Both the position numbers and the translations under genes were made by a program. From Cardiobacteriaceae bacterium TAE3-ERU3 (GTDB taxonomy: Bacteria > Pseudomonadota > Gammaproteobacteria > Cardiobacteriales > Cardiobacteriaceae), in the NCBI GenBank assembly GCA_019218315.1, contig JAHUUI010000002.1, positions 434,001 to 498,000 on the forward strand: a stretch of DNA of 64,000 nucleotides. The letters run 5' to 3'. How positions within the stretch are numbered: position 1 is the stretch's first letter; each line of letters opens with the position of its first letter. The notes beneath the pieces were generated by a model. The model saw nothing but the letters and a program-made list of their open reading frames with translations, did not search any database and was not told the DNA's origin. Positions 16,372-23,918 of the stretch are shown one piece after another.

Positions 16372-17010
16372 ATGCGGAAAAATATTATTTGGTATCGCCT
16401 TCAATCTAAACGACTTGAGGCTGGCCTAACACAAACTGACTTAGCAAAAGCTGTTGGGCGAACGCCACAATGGGTAAGTAAACTTGAGTCTGGCAAAACT
16501 AACACGATTGATAAAGATGATCTTGATCGGATTGCTAAAGTATTACATATACACTCCGAGGAATTGCTAACTGACTTTGACTTCACAGATGTAAATGACT
16601 TAAAGAACCAATATATTGCTCTCCCTCATATATCTGATTCGGGTCAGATCAGCAACGAACACACACCTTTCCCAGAAACCCTAATCAGGAAATATTTTGG
16701 TCGGCCAAATAACCTTGCACTTTTCCATCAGCAAAGTGGCTCCATGTCGCCTACTATTGATCATGGTGATGATGTCATCATTGACCTTTCTGAAACCACA
16801 ATTAAAGACGATCTTGCTATTTATTTATTCCAAAACTTCGCTGGCGATATAGTTTTTTTGAAACGAATTCATATAAGACCGCAAGGTGGATATGTCATTA
16901 AGAGCGATGCAGGCGATATCTTCACAGACATGATCATCACTAAAGAAGAAGCTAAAGAAATGAAGGTTATTGGCAAAGCTCTAGGCCGATTTAGCATCAA
17001 AACATTTTGA
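16372..17010 (+). CDS. S24-type repressor, module B
   Basis: The 212-residue protein has an N-terminal XRE helix-turn-helix (about residues 10-62, RLEAGLTQTDLAKAVGRTPQ). The C-terminal peptidase-S24-like domain has the serine in SGSMSPTIDHGD and the lysine in IVFLKRIH. No clear Ala-Gly cleavage dipeptide is visible. I prefer ATG 16372; a TTG at 16357 is in frame. There is no strong ribosome site, so the leader may be short. It is the second extra repressor in this block, only distantly related to the one at 14394. Confidence 0.82.
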   Translation: MRKNIIWYRLQSKRLEAGLTQTDLAKAVGRTPQWVSKLESGKTNTIDKDDLDRIAKVLHIHSEELLTDFDFTDVNDLKNQYIALPHISDSGQISNEHTPFPETLIRKYFGRPNNLALFHQQSGSMSPTIDHGDDVIIDLSETTIKDDLAIYLFQNFAGDIVFLKRIHIRPQGGYVIKSDAGDIFTDMIITKEEAKEMKVIGKALGRFSIKTF

Positions 17011-17016
17011 CCGCAC

Positions 17017-17047
17017 ACAAAAAAGCCGCCTGACAAGCAAGCGGCTT
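17017..17047. terminator. Hairpin terminator between convergent genes
   Basis: AAGCCGC / GCGGCTT arms lie between the repressor stop and the convergent lipoprotein stop. The A-run on the left makes it a good minus-strand terminator for the lipoprotein gene. Confidence 0.65.
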
Positions 17048-17076
17048 CGAATAAACAAAATATACAATAAAGGCTA

Positions 17077-17661
17077 TTACTGAGCCTGTTTTGCAGATGG
17101 CTTCAGGCCTCTGCTCTTTAAATCGTTAATGAAGTTAACAATATTCCTGCGCATCGCAATATTCCGCGCCTCAATGTACCTGCGCCCACCTATCATGGAA
17201 TATCCAAACGGGACTTCACCGTGAGATTTTATTTGTTGGTCATAGATAATTTCATCAGTAGTTCTGTCCATGATTTCGTATCGAACAATAACATCAGTTG
17301 GGAAGTTGTTAGAGCCAAATTGAGGGGTTTGGAGCTTCATTATCTTTGCGAAAATGCTTACTCCTCTATCACTCATATCGCTAAATAACCGTGATCTAAT
17401 CGAGGCTTCTTCTAAAGCCGATTTAAATTCACCTTTCAACGACCCATCATTTACATTCCCAGCAATTCCAACATCAATCTTACCCAGCTGCTCATCGCGT
17501 TTTGCAGTTGATACTGTAATTGTCTTCAACGAAGCATCCAGCCTTTGCGTCTTTTCAACTTGTATGTCTTCTTCATTGGGGTTGAAATTCAAAGGCGGCA
17601 CGCTGTTACAACCAGCCATCACAAGGAATCCAACAACTAACAATATTTTCTTCATGATCAT
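17077..17661 (-). CDS. Phage-encoded lipoprotein of unknown function
   Basis: The 194-residue protein has a signal peptide and lipobox VMAGC (Cys18). The mature part is mixed alpha/beta with an acidic N-terminus, a VSTAKRDEQLGKIDVGI segment and a basic C-terminus. It resembles small lipoproteins found as cargo in prophages, but I recognise no defined function. It probably faces the periplasm from the outer membrane and could affect phage adsorption or the host surface. Confidence 0.6.
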   Translation of the reverse strand: MIMKKILLVVGFLVMAGCNSVPPLNFNPNEEDIQVEKTQRLDASLKTITVSTAKRDEQLGKIDVGIAGNVNDGSLKGEFKSALEEASIRSRLFSDMSDRGVSIFAKIMKLQTPQFGSNNFPTDVIVRYEIMDRTTDEIIYDQQIKSHGEVPFGYSMIGGRRYIEARNIAMRRNIVNFINDLKSRGLKPSAKQAQ

Positions 17662-17707
17662 AGGCCAAAATTATGAGTAATGACCAGCATAGCATTATTG
17701 ATGAGCA

Positions 17708-17735
17708 ATAAAAAACCCTGCCGGAGCAGGGTTTT
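17708..17735. terminator. Intrinsic terminator after the membrane protein gene
   Basis: AAAACCCTGC / GCAGGGTTTT is a near-perfect hairpin with A and T runs on either side. It ends the gene at 17758-18624 on the minus strand. Confidence 0.7.
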
Positions 17736-17757
17736 CGTTTAAATTATTTATTCAACT

Positions 17758-18624
17758 TTAAGATGTCTTGATAATGTGGTTGTGAATGTCGTTATCAAAA
17801 TATGAAAGACTTTGAATATCTTTGATTGGTAGAACATACTGAAATTCTTCTAATTTCTCGTCATCTTTAATTTGGGGTTCCCCTTCGTCCCATTCCAAAA
17901 TACCATTTTTTTCATATAAACTTATGAAGTTGCCATTGAATGATAGGGTTTGGTCTTCGCGCCGATAACCACTCTTAAACGGGATTATTGAAATATATGC
18001 CAGATCAAGACGAGATAATTTTTTAATTCCAACCATCCCTATATAGAATCTTCCTGACACCAAAGAAACTTTAACCAGTTTCTTTTTATCTATACTTTCC
18101 AAAAGAAAAAGCAGCAGACTATCTGCTCTCTCACTTACTTCTTTGAATAATAATTTATAGTCATTGCTAATAACCTTCTCTTCGTCTATCTGCTCCCTGC
18201 AAATCGAAGCCGTACGAAAGCATACATCAATGCAAAATTGCACAAATATAATTTTTAGCATAAATGATGGGGCATTTTTAACGCCTAGAGCACTCAAAAA
18301 AACCTGAATCTTACTTGAAATGTAATTTACATTTGATACGTTGGGTGCAACTAATATCTCGTACTCTCTAGATATTAAAAAAAGCTCAACAGTTTTGTAA
18401 GCCCACAGGAGGAAAAGAGAAACCGTTAATATAAAAAAGAAGACCTGTAGTGACTTACGAAAACCTTTATACGTGAGTCTCATGCCATGCATGACTATCA
18501 ATGCATAAATTTCTTGGTTAGTCCCTTTCTTAAGGGTCATTTTTTGGATTGGCGATGAACTAACGTAGTGATAACCAATCGCTAAAATATAAAGTAATAA
18601 AAGACCAGAAAAAAATGCAGACAT
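17758..18624 (-). CDS. Multi-pass membrane protein with C-terminal small-barrel-like domain
   Basis: The 288-residue protein has hydrophobic segments at about residues 4-20, 62-78 and 125-140. A charged helical region follows, then a C-terminal beta-rich domain containing VKVSLVSGRFYIGMVG, a pattern seen in small SH3/Sm-like barrels attached to membrane proteins. It is AT-rich, codon use differs from the tail genes, and no family is named. It is paired with the small membrane protein at 18643. Cargo such as superinfection exclusion or anti-phage defence is possible. Confidence 0.5.
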   Translation of the reverse strand: MSAFFSGLLLLYILAIGYHYVSSSPIQKMTLKKGTNQEIYALIVMHGMRLTYKGFRKSLQVFFFILTVSLFLLWAYKTVELFLISREYEILVAPNVSNVNYISSKIQVFLSALGVKNAPSFMLKIIFVQFCIDVCFRTASICREQIDEEKVISNDYKLLFKEVSERADSLLLFLLESIDKKKLVKVSLVSGRFYIGMVGIKKLSRLDLAYISIIPFKSGYRREDQTLSFNGNFISLYEKNGILEWDEGEPQIKDDEKLEEFQYVLPIKDIQSLSYFDNDIHNHIIKTS

Positions 18625-18642
18625 AGGGGCTAGTGGCTTACC

Positions 18643-18903
18643 TTACTTATCTCTTAAAGATGATAGTTGTTCAAGGATGCTCTGCTGAACATCTTTGTTT
18701 TTTAGGTTTAATTTAATAGTCGAACCATCATCTTCAATAATGATTGGATTATTATTGTTGCTAGCACTCTTGTTCTCAGCCACGGAAGCATCCGATTTTT
18801 TAGATTTATGAATCATACTTTTCCCATATGCCATTGCCATTGGTGCAAGCGAAAATACCGCAAAAACTATTGGCAATATCAAAAAAGCAGCGCTATTCCC
18901 CAT
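18643..18903 (-). CDS. Small single-pass membrane protein
   Basis: The 86-residue protein has an N-terminal hydrophobic segment (residues 5-27, FLILPIVFAVFSLAPMAMAY) and a charged Asn-rich cytoplasmic or periplasmic tail. The stop is 18 bases from the start of the next membrane protein, so they probably form a pair. No family is recognised. Confidence 0.5.
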   Translation of the reverse strand: MGNSAAFLILPIVFAVFSLAPMAMAYGKSMIHKSKKSDASVAENKSASNNNNPIIIEDDGSTIKLNLKNKDVQQSILEQLSSLRDK

Positions 18904-18998
18904 TTTTAGATCCTCACATTTTTGTAGGTTTCCCTACTTTCGAAAGCCCAACAATATAAGGTATCTTATCTACCTGAAAACACTTTTCCAAGTTATTT

Positions 18999-19469
18999 TT
19001 ACTTATTTCGCCTCTGCTTCCGCCATCCCCACGGCGCTATATCCTGATACTCTGATGTGTGCCAAAGTCCTCGCTTTGCTGCTTGAGCCTCGGCTTCTAG
19101 TGCATAGTATGGCCCGCTTTTGTAGTATTTGCGATATACCCAAGCACCGCCAAGCCTAACCATTTTGCTGTTAATATCCAACCCATCAAGATACAGTGTG
19201 CAAAGATCACGCTTGTACCTGTCTTTCTTGGTGCAATCAGCGGTAATTTGTTTGCCTTTGATCATCGCTGACAGCATCGCAGTAGACTTACTTCCGTACG
19301 GCTGCTTTCGTTCCGGCGCATCAATGCCCAGTAATCTGATTTTGTGCTGTTCACGGTCAACCAGCAGCGTTATCGTGTCGCCGTCTGTGACGTAAACGAC
19401 TTTGCCAGCTAGCTCATAGGCTGACGCTGTGGTCGCCAGTAGAACGGATAAGATGAGTAGATACTTCAT
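18999..19469 (-). CDS. Secreted thermonuclease-like protein (SNase fold)
   Basis: The 156-residue protein has a signal peptide ending near TASA (residue 17) and a staphylococcal-nuclease domain: VTDGDTITLLV, IRLLGIDAPERKQPYG, then KDRYKRDLC and RGLWHTSEYQ. Conserved Asp and Arg residues of the active site are present (DGDT, R of IRLLG, R of KRDL). It should degrade DNA or RNA in the periplasm or outside the cell. Such genes occur as cargo and in plasmids. Here it lies in the moron block. Confidence 0.8.
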   Translation of the reverse strand: MKYLLILSVLLATTASAYELAGKVVYVTDGDTITLLVDREQHKIRLLGIDAPERKQPYGSKSTAMLSAMIKGKQITADCTKKDRYKRDLCTLYLDGLDINSKMVRLGGAWVYRKYYKSGPYYALEAEAQAAKRGLWHTSEYQDIAPWGWRKQRRNK

Positions 19470-19492
19470 GCTGTCAGGATAGCAGAAAATAT

Positions 19493-19630
19493 TTACTGTT
19501 CCTCAAGCCATTTTATAAATGATTCTCTATCAGTGAGGGTACAATCTGGCATTTCAACAAACTCACCTTCGACACGCTCTTTTATGCGCTCAAGGTCATA
19601 ATTAAATTGTTCTGCTGGTTGCTCATTCAT
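19493..19630 (-). CDS. Short acidic protein upstream of the nuclease
   Basis: A 45-residue reading frame (start MNEQPAEQFNYDLERIKERV) stops 23 bases before the nuclease ATG on the same strand. It is acidic and soluble with a predicted helix. The ribosome site is weak (AGGG). It could be a real small gene or a leader; no family is recognised. Confidence 0.35.
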   Translation of the reverse strand: MNEQPAEQFNYDLERIKERVEGEFVEMPDCTLTDRESFIKWLEEQ

Positions 19631-19743
19631 GGTCAAGCCCTATGTATGTTTCGGCATGAATAATACACACGATGCGCATCTTTTACTTGCCTAAAGTGTG
19701 TATGGTGTGTATAATCACCCTAGGTTAGGACAAAGGAGGCTAC

Positions 19744-19926
19744 ATGAGCTCATCTGACCTAATCTCGGAACTCAAAGCGGCTGGTTGTAGCTTTGTTAGG
19801 CACGGTAAAGGCGATCACCAAATATGGTTCTCACCAATTACCAAAAAGCGGTTCACAGTACCGCACCCTAAAAAAGACCTACCAATCGGCACTTTGAGGT
19901 CGATCCGAAAAGCGGCGGGGATCTAA
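19744..19926 (+). CDS. hicA: HicA mRNA interferase toxin
   Basis: The 60-residue protein has the HicA dsRBD-like fold: a LISELKAAGCSFVRHGKGDHQIW pattern that includes the catalytic His in GDHQIW, and the C-terminal TVPHPKKDLPIGTLRSIRKAAGI. HicA cleaves mRNA when freed from HicB. It is preceded by an AAAGGAGG ribosome site and followed 35 bases later by hicB. Confidence 0.9.
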   Translation: MSSSDLISELKAAGCSFVRHGKGDHQIWFSPITKKRFTVPHPKKDLPIGTLRSIRKAAGI

Positions 19927-19961
19927 TCCCCGCCCACCTATAACAATCAATGGAGTGCATT

Positions 19962-20390
19962 ATGTTATTCAGTGTTGGCGTTGAAATGCCTAAAAATGAA
20001 AATGAAGCCTACGGTTTAGTCGTGCCAGCGCTTTGCCGTGACAACTACGGTTGCATTAGTGCTGCTGATACGCTTAATGATATCCCTGCTATGGTGAAGG
20101 ATGTGATTTCAATGGTGCTTGCGGATATGTCTGAAAGCGGCGTTGATACTGTATCCATTGTGGATGAAGGTTTTGCCGTCTATCAGAAGCAAGACGATTA
20201 CCAGTATTGTGATACTTGGTTGTTAATCGACGTGGATATAAGCGATTATCTTGGCAAACATCAGCGCGTAAATATCACCGTCCCAGACTACCTGTTAAAG
20301 CGGATTGACCAAAAGGTAGGTAGTACAGGTGAATACAAGAGCCGCAGCCACTTCTTGACCGTTGCAGCACAACGCGAATTATCCGTATAA
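19962..20390 (+). CDS. hicB: HicB antitoxin
   Basis: The 142-residue protein has a partial RNase H-like N-terminal fold (LFSVGVEMP, then AYGLVVPALC) and a C-terminal DNA-binding part (VNITVPDYLLKRIDQKVG, then SRSHFLTVAAQREL), typical of HicB. Start 19962 is selected by a GGAG site at 6 bases. It neutralises HicA and represses the operon. As prophage cargo the pair would stabilise the element or act in defence. Confidence 0.9.
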   Translation: MLFSVGVEMPKNENEAYGLVVPALCRDNYGCISAADTLNDIPAMVKDVISMVLADMSESGVDTVSIVDEGFAVYQKQDDYQYCDTWLLIDVDISDYLGKHQRVNITVPDYLLKRIDQKVGSTGEYKSRSHFLTVAAQRELSV

Positions 20391-20406
20391 CATAACTAAA
20401 TTGCGG

Positions 20407-20445
20407 TCAGCTAACACTACTTAGTACGATGCTCAGCTGCCCACC
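20407..20445 (-). pseudogene. Short remnant resembling the 3' end of a KilA-N gene
   Basis: Read on the minus strand it encodes GQLSIVLSS-V-S-stop, very like GQLSIVYTSGLAV-stop at the end of the intact KilA-N gene (20684). The core of 14 bases is identical. It may be the scar of a recombination or duplication around the ribbon-helix-helix gene. It is short, so chance similarity is possible. Confidence 0.3.
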
Positions 20446-20490
20446 CAGATTAACCCCATAGGTCAGGGGATCAGACTAAGAAAATGCAAT

Positions 20491-20679
20491 ATGGCGAAAA
20501 CACGTACTGAAATTCAACAAAAAAGCGACGAAAAGCGAGGCGTTAAGGTCAAAGGGTTAAAAATGTCTCTCGATGATATAGCCCTTCTTGAGCGCCTTGC
20601 TGAGCAACTTGGGAAGCCCCAGGCGACCATAGTAGCTGACGCACTGCATTTCTACGCTGAAGCATTAGACAAGAAGTAA
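20491..20679 (+). CDS. Small ribbon-helix-helix-like protein
   Basis: The 62-residue protein has a basic N-terminus and a VKVKGLKMSLDDIALLERLAEQLG segment followed by a helix PQATIVADALHFYAEAL. This pattern is consistent with ribbon-helix-helix antitoxins or regulators. It is convergent with the KilA-N gene, 4 bases apart. It may belong with hicAB or be a stand-alone regulator. Confidence 0.5.
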   Translation: MAKTRTEIQQKSDEKRGVKVKGLKMSLDDIALLERLAEQLGKPQATIVADALHFYAEALDKK

Positions 20680-20683
20680 AGGA

Positions 20684-21517
20684 TCATACAGCTAATCCAC
20701 TCGTATAAACGATGCTCAGCTGTCCACTCTTTCGCATGACCGTATTCATGCGTGATTCAAAATCTTGCAGGCTTGATGATGATGCGGCAATGTCAGTGAC
20801 GCGCTGGATTTGCTTATCCAGTTCAGCCTTGCCGCCATCGGTAAGCCATTGGTGCATTTTCTCTGATTGGTGTTTGCGGGCTTTTAGTTCAGCATATACT
20901 TCTTTCGGCAGGATGCAGCCATAAACCCACTTGTCTGTCAGATTACCGTAGATTGCAGGAGTGCCGCCGCTGTGTCCGGTGTACTTCGTACCAGTAATAC
21001 GCGCCAATGCGTGGTAATACTCGTCGTGGAAGCGTAATTCCCACTCAGCAACATCAGGACGCAATAGCAACGGGATGAGGTGCGAGAAGCTGTTCATCTG
21101 CAAGCCGTTGCGGATGATGGCGTCTATTTGCATATCGCACCAAACGGCAAATTTAATATCCAGCCAACGTGCAAACGCAACTGCCAGCTTTGGATGGAAC
21201 CAAGTCCCACCGCCTACTTCTGACGGTCCTGACTTTGCATAAACCAAACCTGTTTTCTTAGCCAAACGGAGTAGCTTGGCTCTCGAACTAGCCGAAGACC
21301 CATCTAATATACTGATTTCCTTAAACTGTTGCAGAAAGTCACTTTTACCGCCCATCTGCTCGTATAAGGCAGCAAGATACTCAACTGTATCTCGCTGATT
21401 CATCCACTCAACAGGACGTTTGCCAAATCGCGCAGCCGCCTCGGTCGCATTAAACCAGCCATCAAGATTAAAACTCTGTGGCTGATTTTGGTATTCAAAC
21501 TTGATTATCTTTGCCAT
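20684..21517 (-). CDS. KilA-N domain antirepressor-like protein
   Basis: The 277-residue protein has an N-terminal KilA-N DNA-binding domain: FNLDGWFNATEAAARFGKRP, then GGGTWFHPKLAVAFARWLDI. The C-terminal half is helical and basic (KEVYAELKARKHQSEK). Start 21517 has a TGGAG site. Relatives in lambdoid phages act as antirepressors or regulators. It is the first gene of the moron block after the tail chaperone. Confidence 0.8.
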   Translation of the reverse strand: MAKIIKFEYQNQPQSFNLDGWFNATEAAARFGKRPVEWMNQRDTVEYLAALYEQMGGKSDFLQQFKEISILDGSSASSRAKLLRLAKKTGLVYAKSGPSEVGGGTWFHPKLAVAFARWLDIKFAVWCDMQIDAIIRNGLQMNSFSHLIPLLLRPDVAEWELRFHDEYYHALARITGTKYTGHSGGTPAIYGNLTDKWVYGCILPKEVYAELKARKHQSEKMHQWLTDGGKAELDKQIQRVTDIAASSSSLQDFESRMNTVMRKSGQLSIVYTSGLAV

Positions 21518-21532
21518 GTTTACTCCAGACAA

Positions 21533-21558
21533 TAAAAAACCGCCTGTTACGGCGGTTT
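21533..21558. terminator. Terminator between tail chaperone and moron block
   Basis: AAACCGCC / GGCGGTTT is a perfect 8-base hairpin with A-rich and T-rich flanks. On the minus strand it would stop late transcription before the KilA-N gene and moron block, so tape measure and tail-tip expression needs antitermination or an internal promoter. Confidence 0.7.
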
Positions 21559-21579
21559 AGTGTGATTTTGTTTGTTTAG

Positions 21580-21960
21580 TTAGAAGATACTGATCTCTTG
21601 CGTATCGTCGCCCATGACATCGACCCAAATGCTGTCGAACGCCATGATCAAATCAATCTGCCATTGTTGAGGGGTTATCCCGCGTAATCGGAAGTAAGCA
21701 TTCATTTCTGACCATTTAAGCGAGGTAAGCCCCATTGAACAATCACGTCCTCGGCTGATTTCCTCGAACCATTGCCACTCTTTTTCAAGCATTGGCGGGA
21801 TTTCAGGCGGATTGAGTAATTCAGGGGCTTCAACACCTGTCTGCTCGTAAATCTCGGTGATTAATTGCCAGCGAGATTGTCCGTCTTTTCCAACTTTGCG
21901 TAATTTGAGAAGCGCCCTTGATTGCTCAAGGGCTTCTTCGATTACGCTGCAATAAAATTT
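21580..21960 (-). CDS. Tail assembly chaperone, frameshift extension (T-like)
   Basis: This frame has no good start of its own but is open from the slippery site through 21580. It encodes about 126 residues (FYCSVIEEALEQSRALLKL to WVDVMGDDTQEISIF). It is expected only as the C-terminal part of a G-T fusion, as in lambda, where the fusion and G in a fixed ratio guide tape measure folding. An internal ATG at 21792 exists but has no convincing ribosome site. Confidence 0.7.
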   Translation of the reverse strand, partial: KFYCSVIEEALEQSRALLKLRKVGKDGQSRWQLITEIYEQTGVEAPELLNPPEIPPMLEKEWQWFEEISRGRDCSMGLTSLKWSEMNAYFRLRGITPQQWQIDLIMAFDSIWVDVMGDDTQEISIF

Positions 21961-22349
21961 GCCTGTTCGTCCAGCTGAGCGTTGATCTGTTCGCGCACCC
22001 AGTTAATGCCAAGCAAATGCTCTTTGACCGCTGCCGTACTAAATTCAACGGGCTTGCCCTTTTCTTCGACACCTTCCCAGCCAACAACACAGGCTGCTAA
22101 TAGGTCGATGCCCTGCTGTTCGATTTCAGCAAAGCTAACACCCGCTTTGCCTGTACGTTGAGCTTTTGCCTCAGCTACTCGCATTTTGTCCGCAAGCCGG
22201 ATGCCGAGATTGCGTGGTGCATCTGCTTCACGACTGATCAGCTTCAACTTGATGCCAATGCCCTTGCCGTTTACTGGGTGAGTGAGTTCAAACTCATGGG
22301 TAATGCCGTTTTCTGCTGCATTGAGTTCGTTAAGTTTTGAAATATCCAT
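21942..22349 (-). CDS. Tail assembly chaperone (lambda G-like)
   Basis: The 135-residue protein is a tail assembly chaperone of the G type, with FELTHPVNGKGIGIKLKL near the N-terminus and a helical C-terminus ending ANFIAA. It follows the tail tube gene and ends with a slippery sequence for the G-T fusion. It prevents tape measure aggregation and helps recruit tube subunits. Confidence 0.82.
   Translation of the reverse strand: MDISKLNELNAAENGITHEFELTHPVNGKGIGIKLKLISREADAPRNLGIRLADKMRVAEAKAQRTGKAGVSFAEIEQQGIDLLAACVVGWEGVEEKGKPVEFSTAAVKEHLLGINWVREQINAQLDEQANFIAA
21954..21960 (-). promoter_or_regulatory. Slippery heptamer for -1 frameshift (A AAT TTT)
   Basis: On the minus strand, in the G frame, the codons read GCA AAT TTT and contain the canonical X XXY YYZ heptamer AAATTTT. 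It lies 4 codons before the G stop. A -1 slip continues directly into the T-like frame, which is open for the next 125 codons. Confidence 0.75.
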
Positions 22350-22358
22350 TGTTACTCC

Positions 22359-22811
22359 TTATGAATCGCTTTCTGTTGGTGTACCTGACAGGCGAATAGT
22401 TAGGCTGCCGCTCATAACATCGGCAACGCTGACTTCAAATGATCGTGACCGCACAGTTCCCAAGACTTTGAATTTCGCCCCATCGGGGAAGGTAATGCGG
22501 AACATACGGCGCAGCCCATCTTTGTTCGCCTTGATGATCTCTTTGTATGCCTCGCTCTTCGGCACATAATGACCTGCAATAGTGAGGTTGCCGGGGTCTT
22601 TCATCCCCACGGCGAACTCTTTAAAATCAGCTGATGCGAGCGTCGTAACGTCGATTTCGTCTGATTCAATACCTGACCATGAGATTGATTTGGTCAGCGT
22701 GTCCAGACTTTGGAAATCTGCACCGCTTTCGCCTGAGGACATGTCTGTCACTTCGGCTTTGCTCATTTCAATGCTTGTCCCTTTGGACAGCAAATATTCA
22801 CTTCCAGCCAT
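22359..22811 (-). CDS. Major tail tube protein
   Basis: The 150-residue protein fits the siphophage tail tube family: an early DMSSGESGADF segment, VTTLASADFKEFAVGMKDPG, then a beta-rich RRMFRITFPDGAKF and a FEVSVADVMSGSLTIRLSG C-terminus. It polymerises into the tail tube around the tape measure. It lies between the tail terminator and the chaperone genes. Confidence 0.85.
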   Translation of the reverse strand: MAGSEYLLSKGTSIEMSKAEVTDMSSGESGADFQSLDTLTKSISWSGIESDEIDVTTLASADFKEFAVGMKDPGNLTIAGHYVPKSEAYKEIIKANKDGLRRMFRITFPDGAKFKVLGTVRSRSFEVSVADVMSGSLTIRLSGTPTESDS

Positions 22812-22813
22812 GT

Positions 22814-23194
22814 TTAGCTCCTGTAATTAACTGTAATCGTGATCGCATACCATCCGTTGACGTATAGCCCTTGATTCCGACAAGTCGGCTGTTCGATGGT
22901 GATATGCTTAAGTTTGCCCACCGGATACAAAGCAATGATCTCGTCAGCCAATTCATCGGCTTCGACAACGCTTTGCCTTTGTGGTGTGTATAGATTGATT
23001 TGGAAAATACCGTGCTGTTTATCCCCCGTGAACGTGTCAAACGTGGTTTTAGCTGGTATCAAGTGTGTTGTTAGATAGGTTGATTCCTGCACTGGTGTAT
23101 CAAGGTTTTCAAATACGACAGGCAACCCCTTGGATAGCCCAAAATCGTAAATAATCCCCTCTAGTGCAGCCCTTATGGTGCGTGCTGTGACCAT
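22814..23194 (-). CDS. Tail terminator/completion protein
   Basis: A 126-residue protein of the size and position of tail terminator proteins (lambda U type; DUF4128-like). It has an IFQINLYTPQRQSVVEADEL core and WYAITITVNYRS end. It should cap the tail tube and make the head-tail junction. The start overlaps the preceding gene by 22 bases. Confidence 0.7.
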   Translation of the reverse strand: MVTARTIRAALEGIIYDFGLSKGLPVVFENLDTPVQESTYLTTHLIPAKTTFDTFTGDKQHGIFQINLYTPQRQSVVEADELADEIIALYPVGKLKHITIEQPTCRNQGLYVNGWYAITITVNYRS

Positions 23195-23541
23195 ATTTTC
23201 TCCGCGACTGATTTCATCTCTTTGGCTGTGATGCGAACCATGCCTTGTGGTGCTTGCACCGAAAATATGCCGCTTCCTACCTTGGTCGTTTTAGCCCCGA
23301 CACCGGGATAAAGCCCATATTCGACAACAGGCGCATATTCCTTGTCCGTCCAAATTGAGACGGCTTTACCCCATCTCGGATCGTTGTCAGAAATTCCCCA
23401 CGACTGTCGCAGTTCGCCCGTGTCTACTGGCGTATGCGCTTTGACCCCGTTATGCGCTTCAATGACCGTCTCGCGCATGGTTGCGTCCAAAGCCTTATTA
23501 ACCTTGCTCACCCATTTTTCAACATCGCTCGCAAAGCTCAT
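23173..23541 (-). CDS. HK97 gp10-type tail completion protein
   Basis: The 122-residue protein has HTPVDTGELRQSWGISDNDP, the signature of HK97 gp10-family tail completion proteins, followed by YAPVVEYGLYPG. Start 23541 overlaps the stop of the previous gene (ATGA). It acts in joining tails to heads. Confidence 0.82.
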   Translation of the reverse strand: MSFASDVEKWVSKVNKALDATMRETVIEAHNGVKAHTPVDTGELRQSWGISDNDPRWGKAVSIWTDKEYAPVVEYGLYPGVGAKTTKVGSGIFSVQAPQGMVRITAKEMKSVAEKIWSQHAP

Positions 23542-23918
23542 CGCCGCCCCGCAAGGTTGTAAACAACTGGCGTACCTGCTGGATTGGTTTCTTTGACGTT
23601 GATGATTTTCCACACTGCGCCATTAACATCACTGATGGTGTCGCCTGTAGTTGGCACAAAAGTCAGCCCCTTTGCTGATAGCGTGATGCTTTTGTCGCCT
23701 ATCTCTACCAACGATCCATCGGCATAAGCTTGTCCAGAACCGACAAGTTTCATGTCAGACAAAACAGCGATGCCTTGCTGTGTTTCGGTTGTGCTTGTCG
23801 TCACCGCGCCCAAATGTGGGTTGTAGCCACTAATAGCCTTGCGCTTAATCGTCACGGGCTGCCCAAACTCTGCAATCAGCTCGGCGCCGGCGTCCTGCAT
23901 TTCCTGATAAAAACTCAT
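23538..23918 (-). CDS. Head-tail connector/stopper protein
   Basis: The 126-residue beta-rich protein (EFGQPVTIKRKAISGYNPHLG, then FVPTTGDTISDVNGAVWKI) matches the head-closure/stopper class that sits below the adaptor. It overlaps both neighbours by 4 bases. Confidence 0.65.
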   Translation of the reverse strand: MSFYQEMQDAGAELIAEFGQPVTIKRKAISGYNPHLGAVTTSTTETQQGIAVLSDMKLVGSGQAYADGSLVEIGDKSITLSAKGLTFVPTTGDTISDVNGAVWKIINVKETNPAGTPVVYNLAGRR

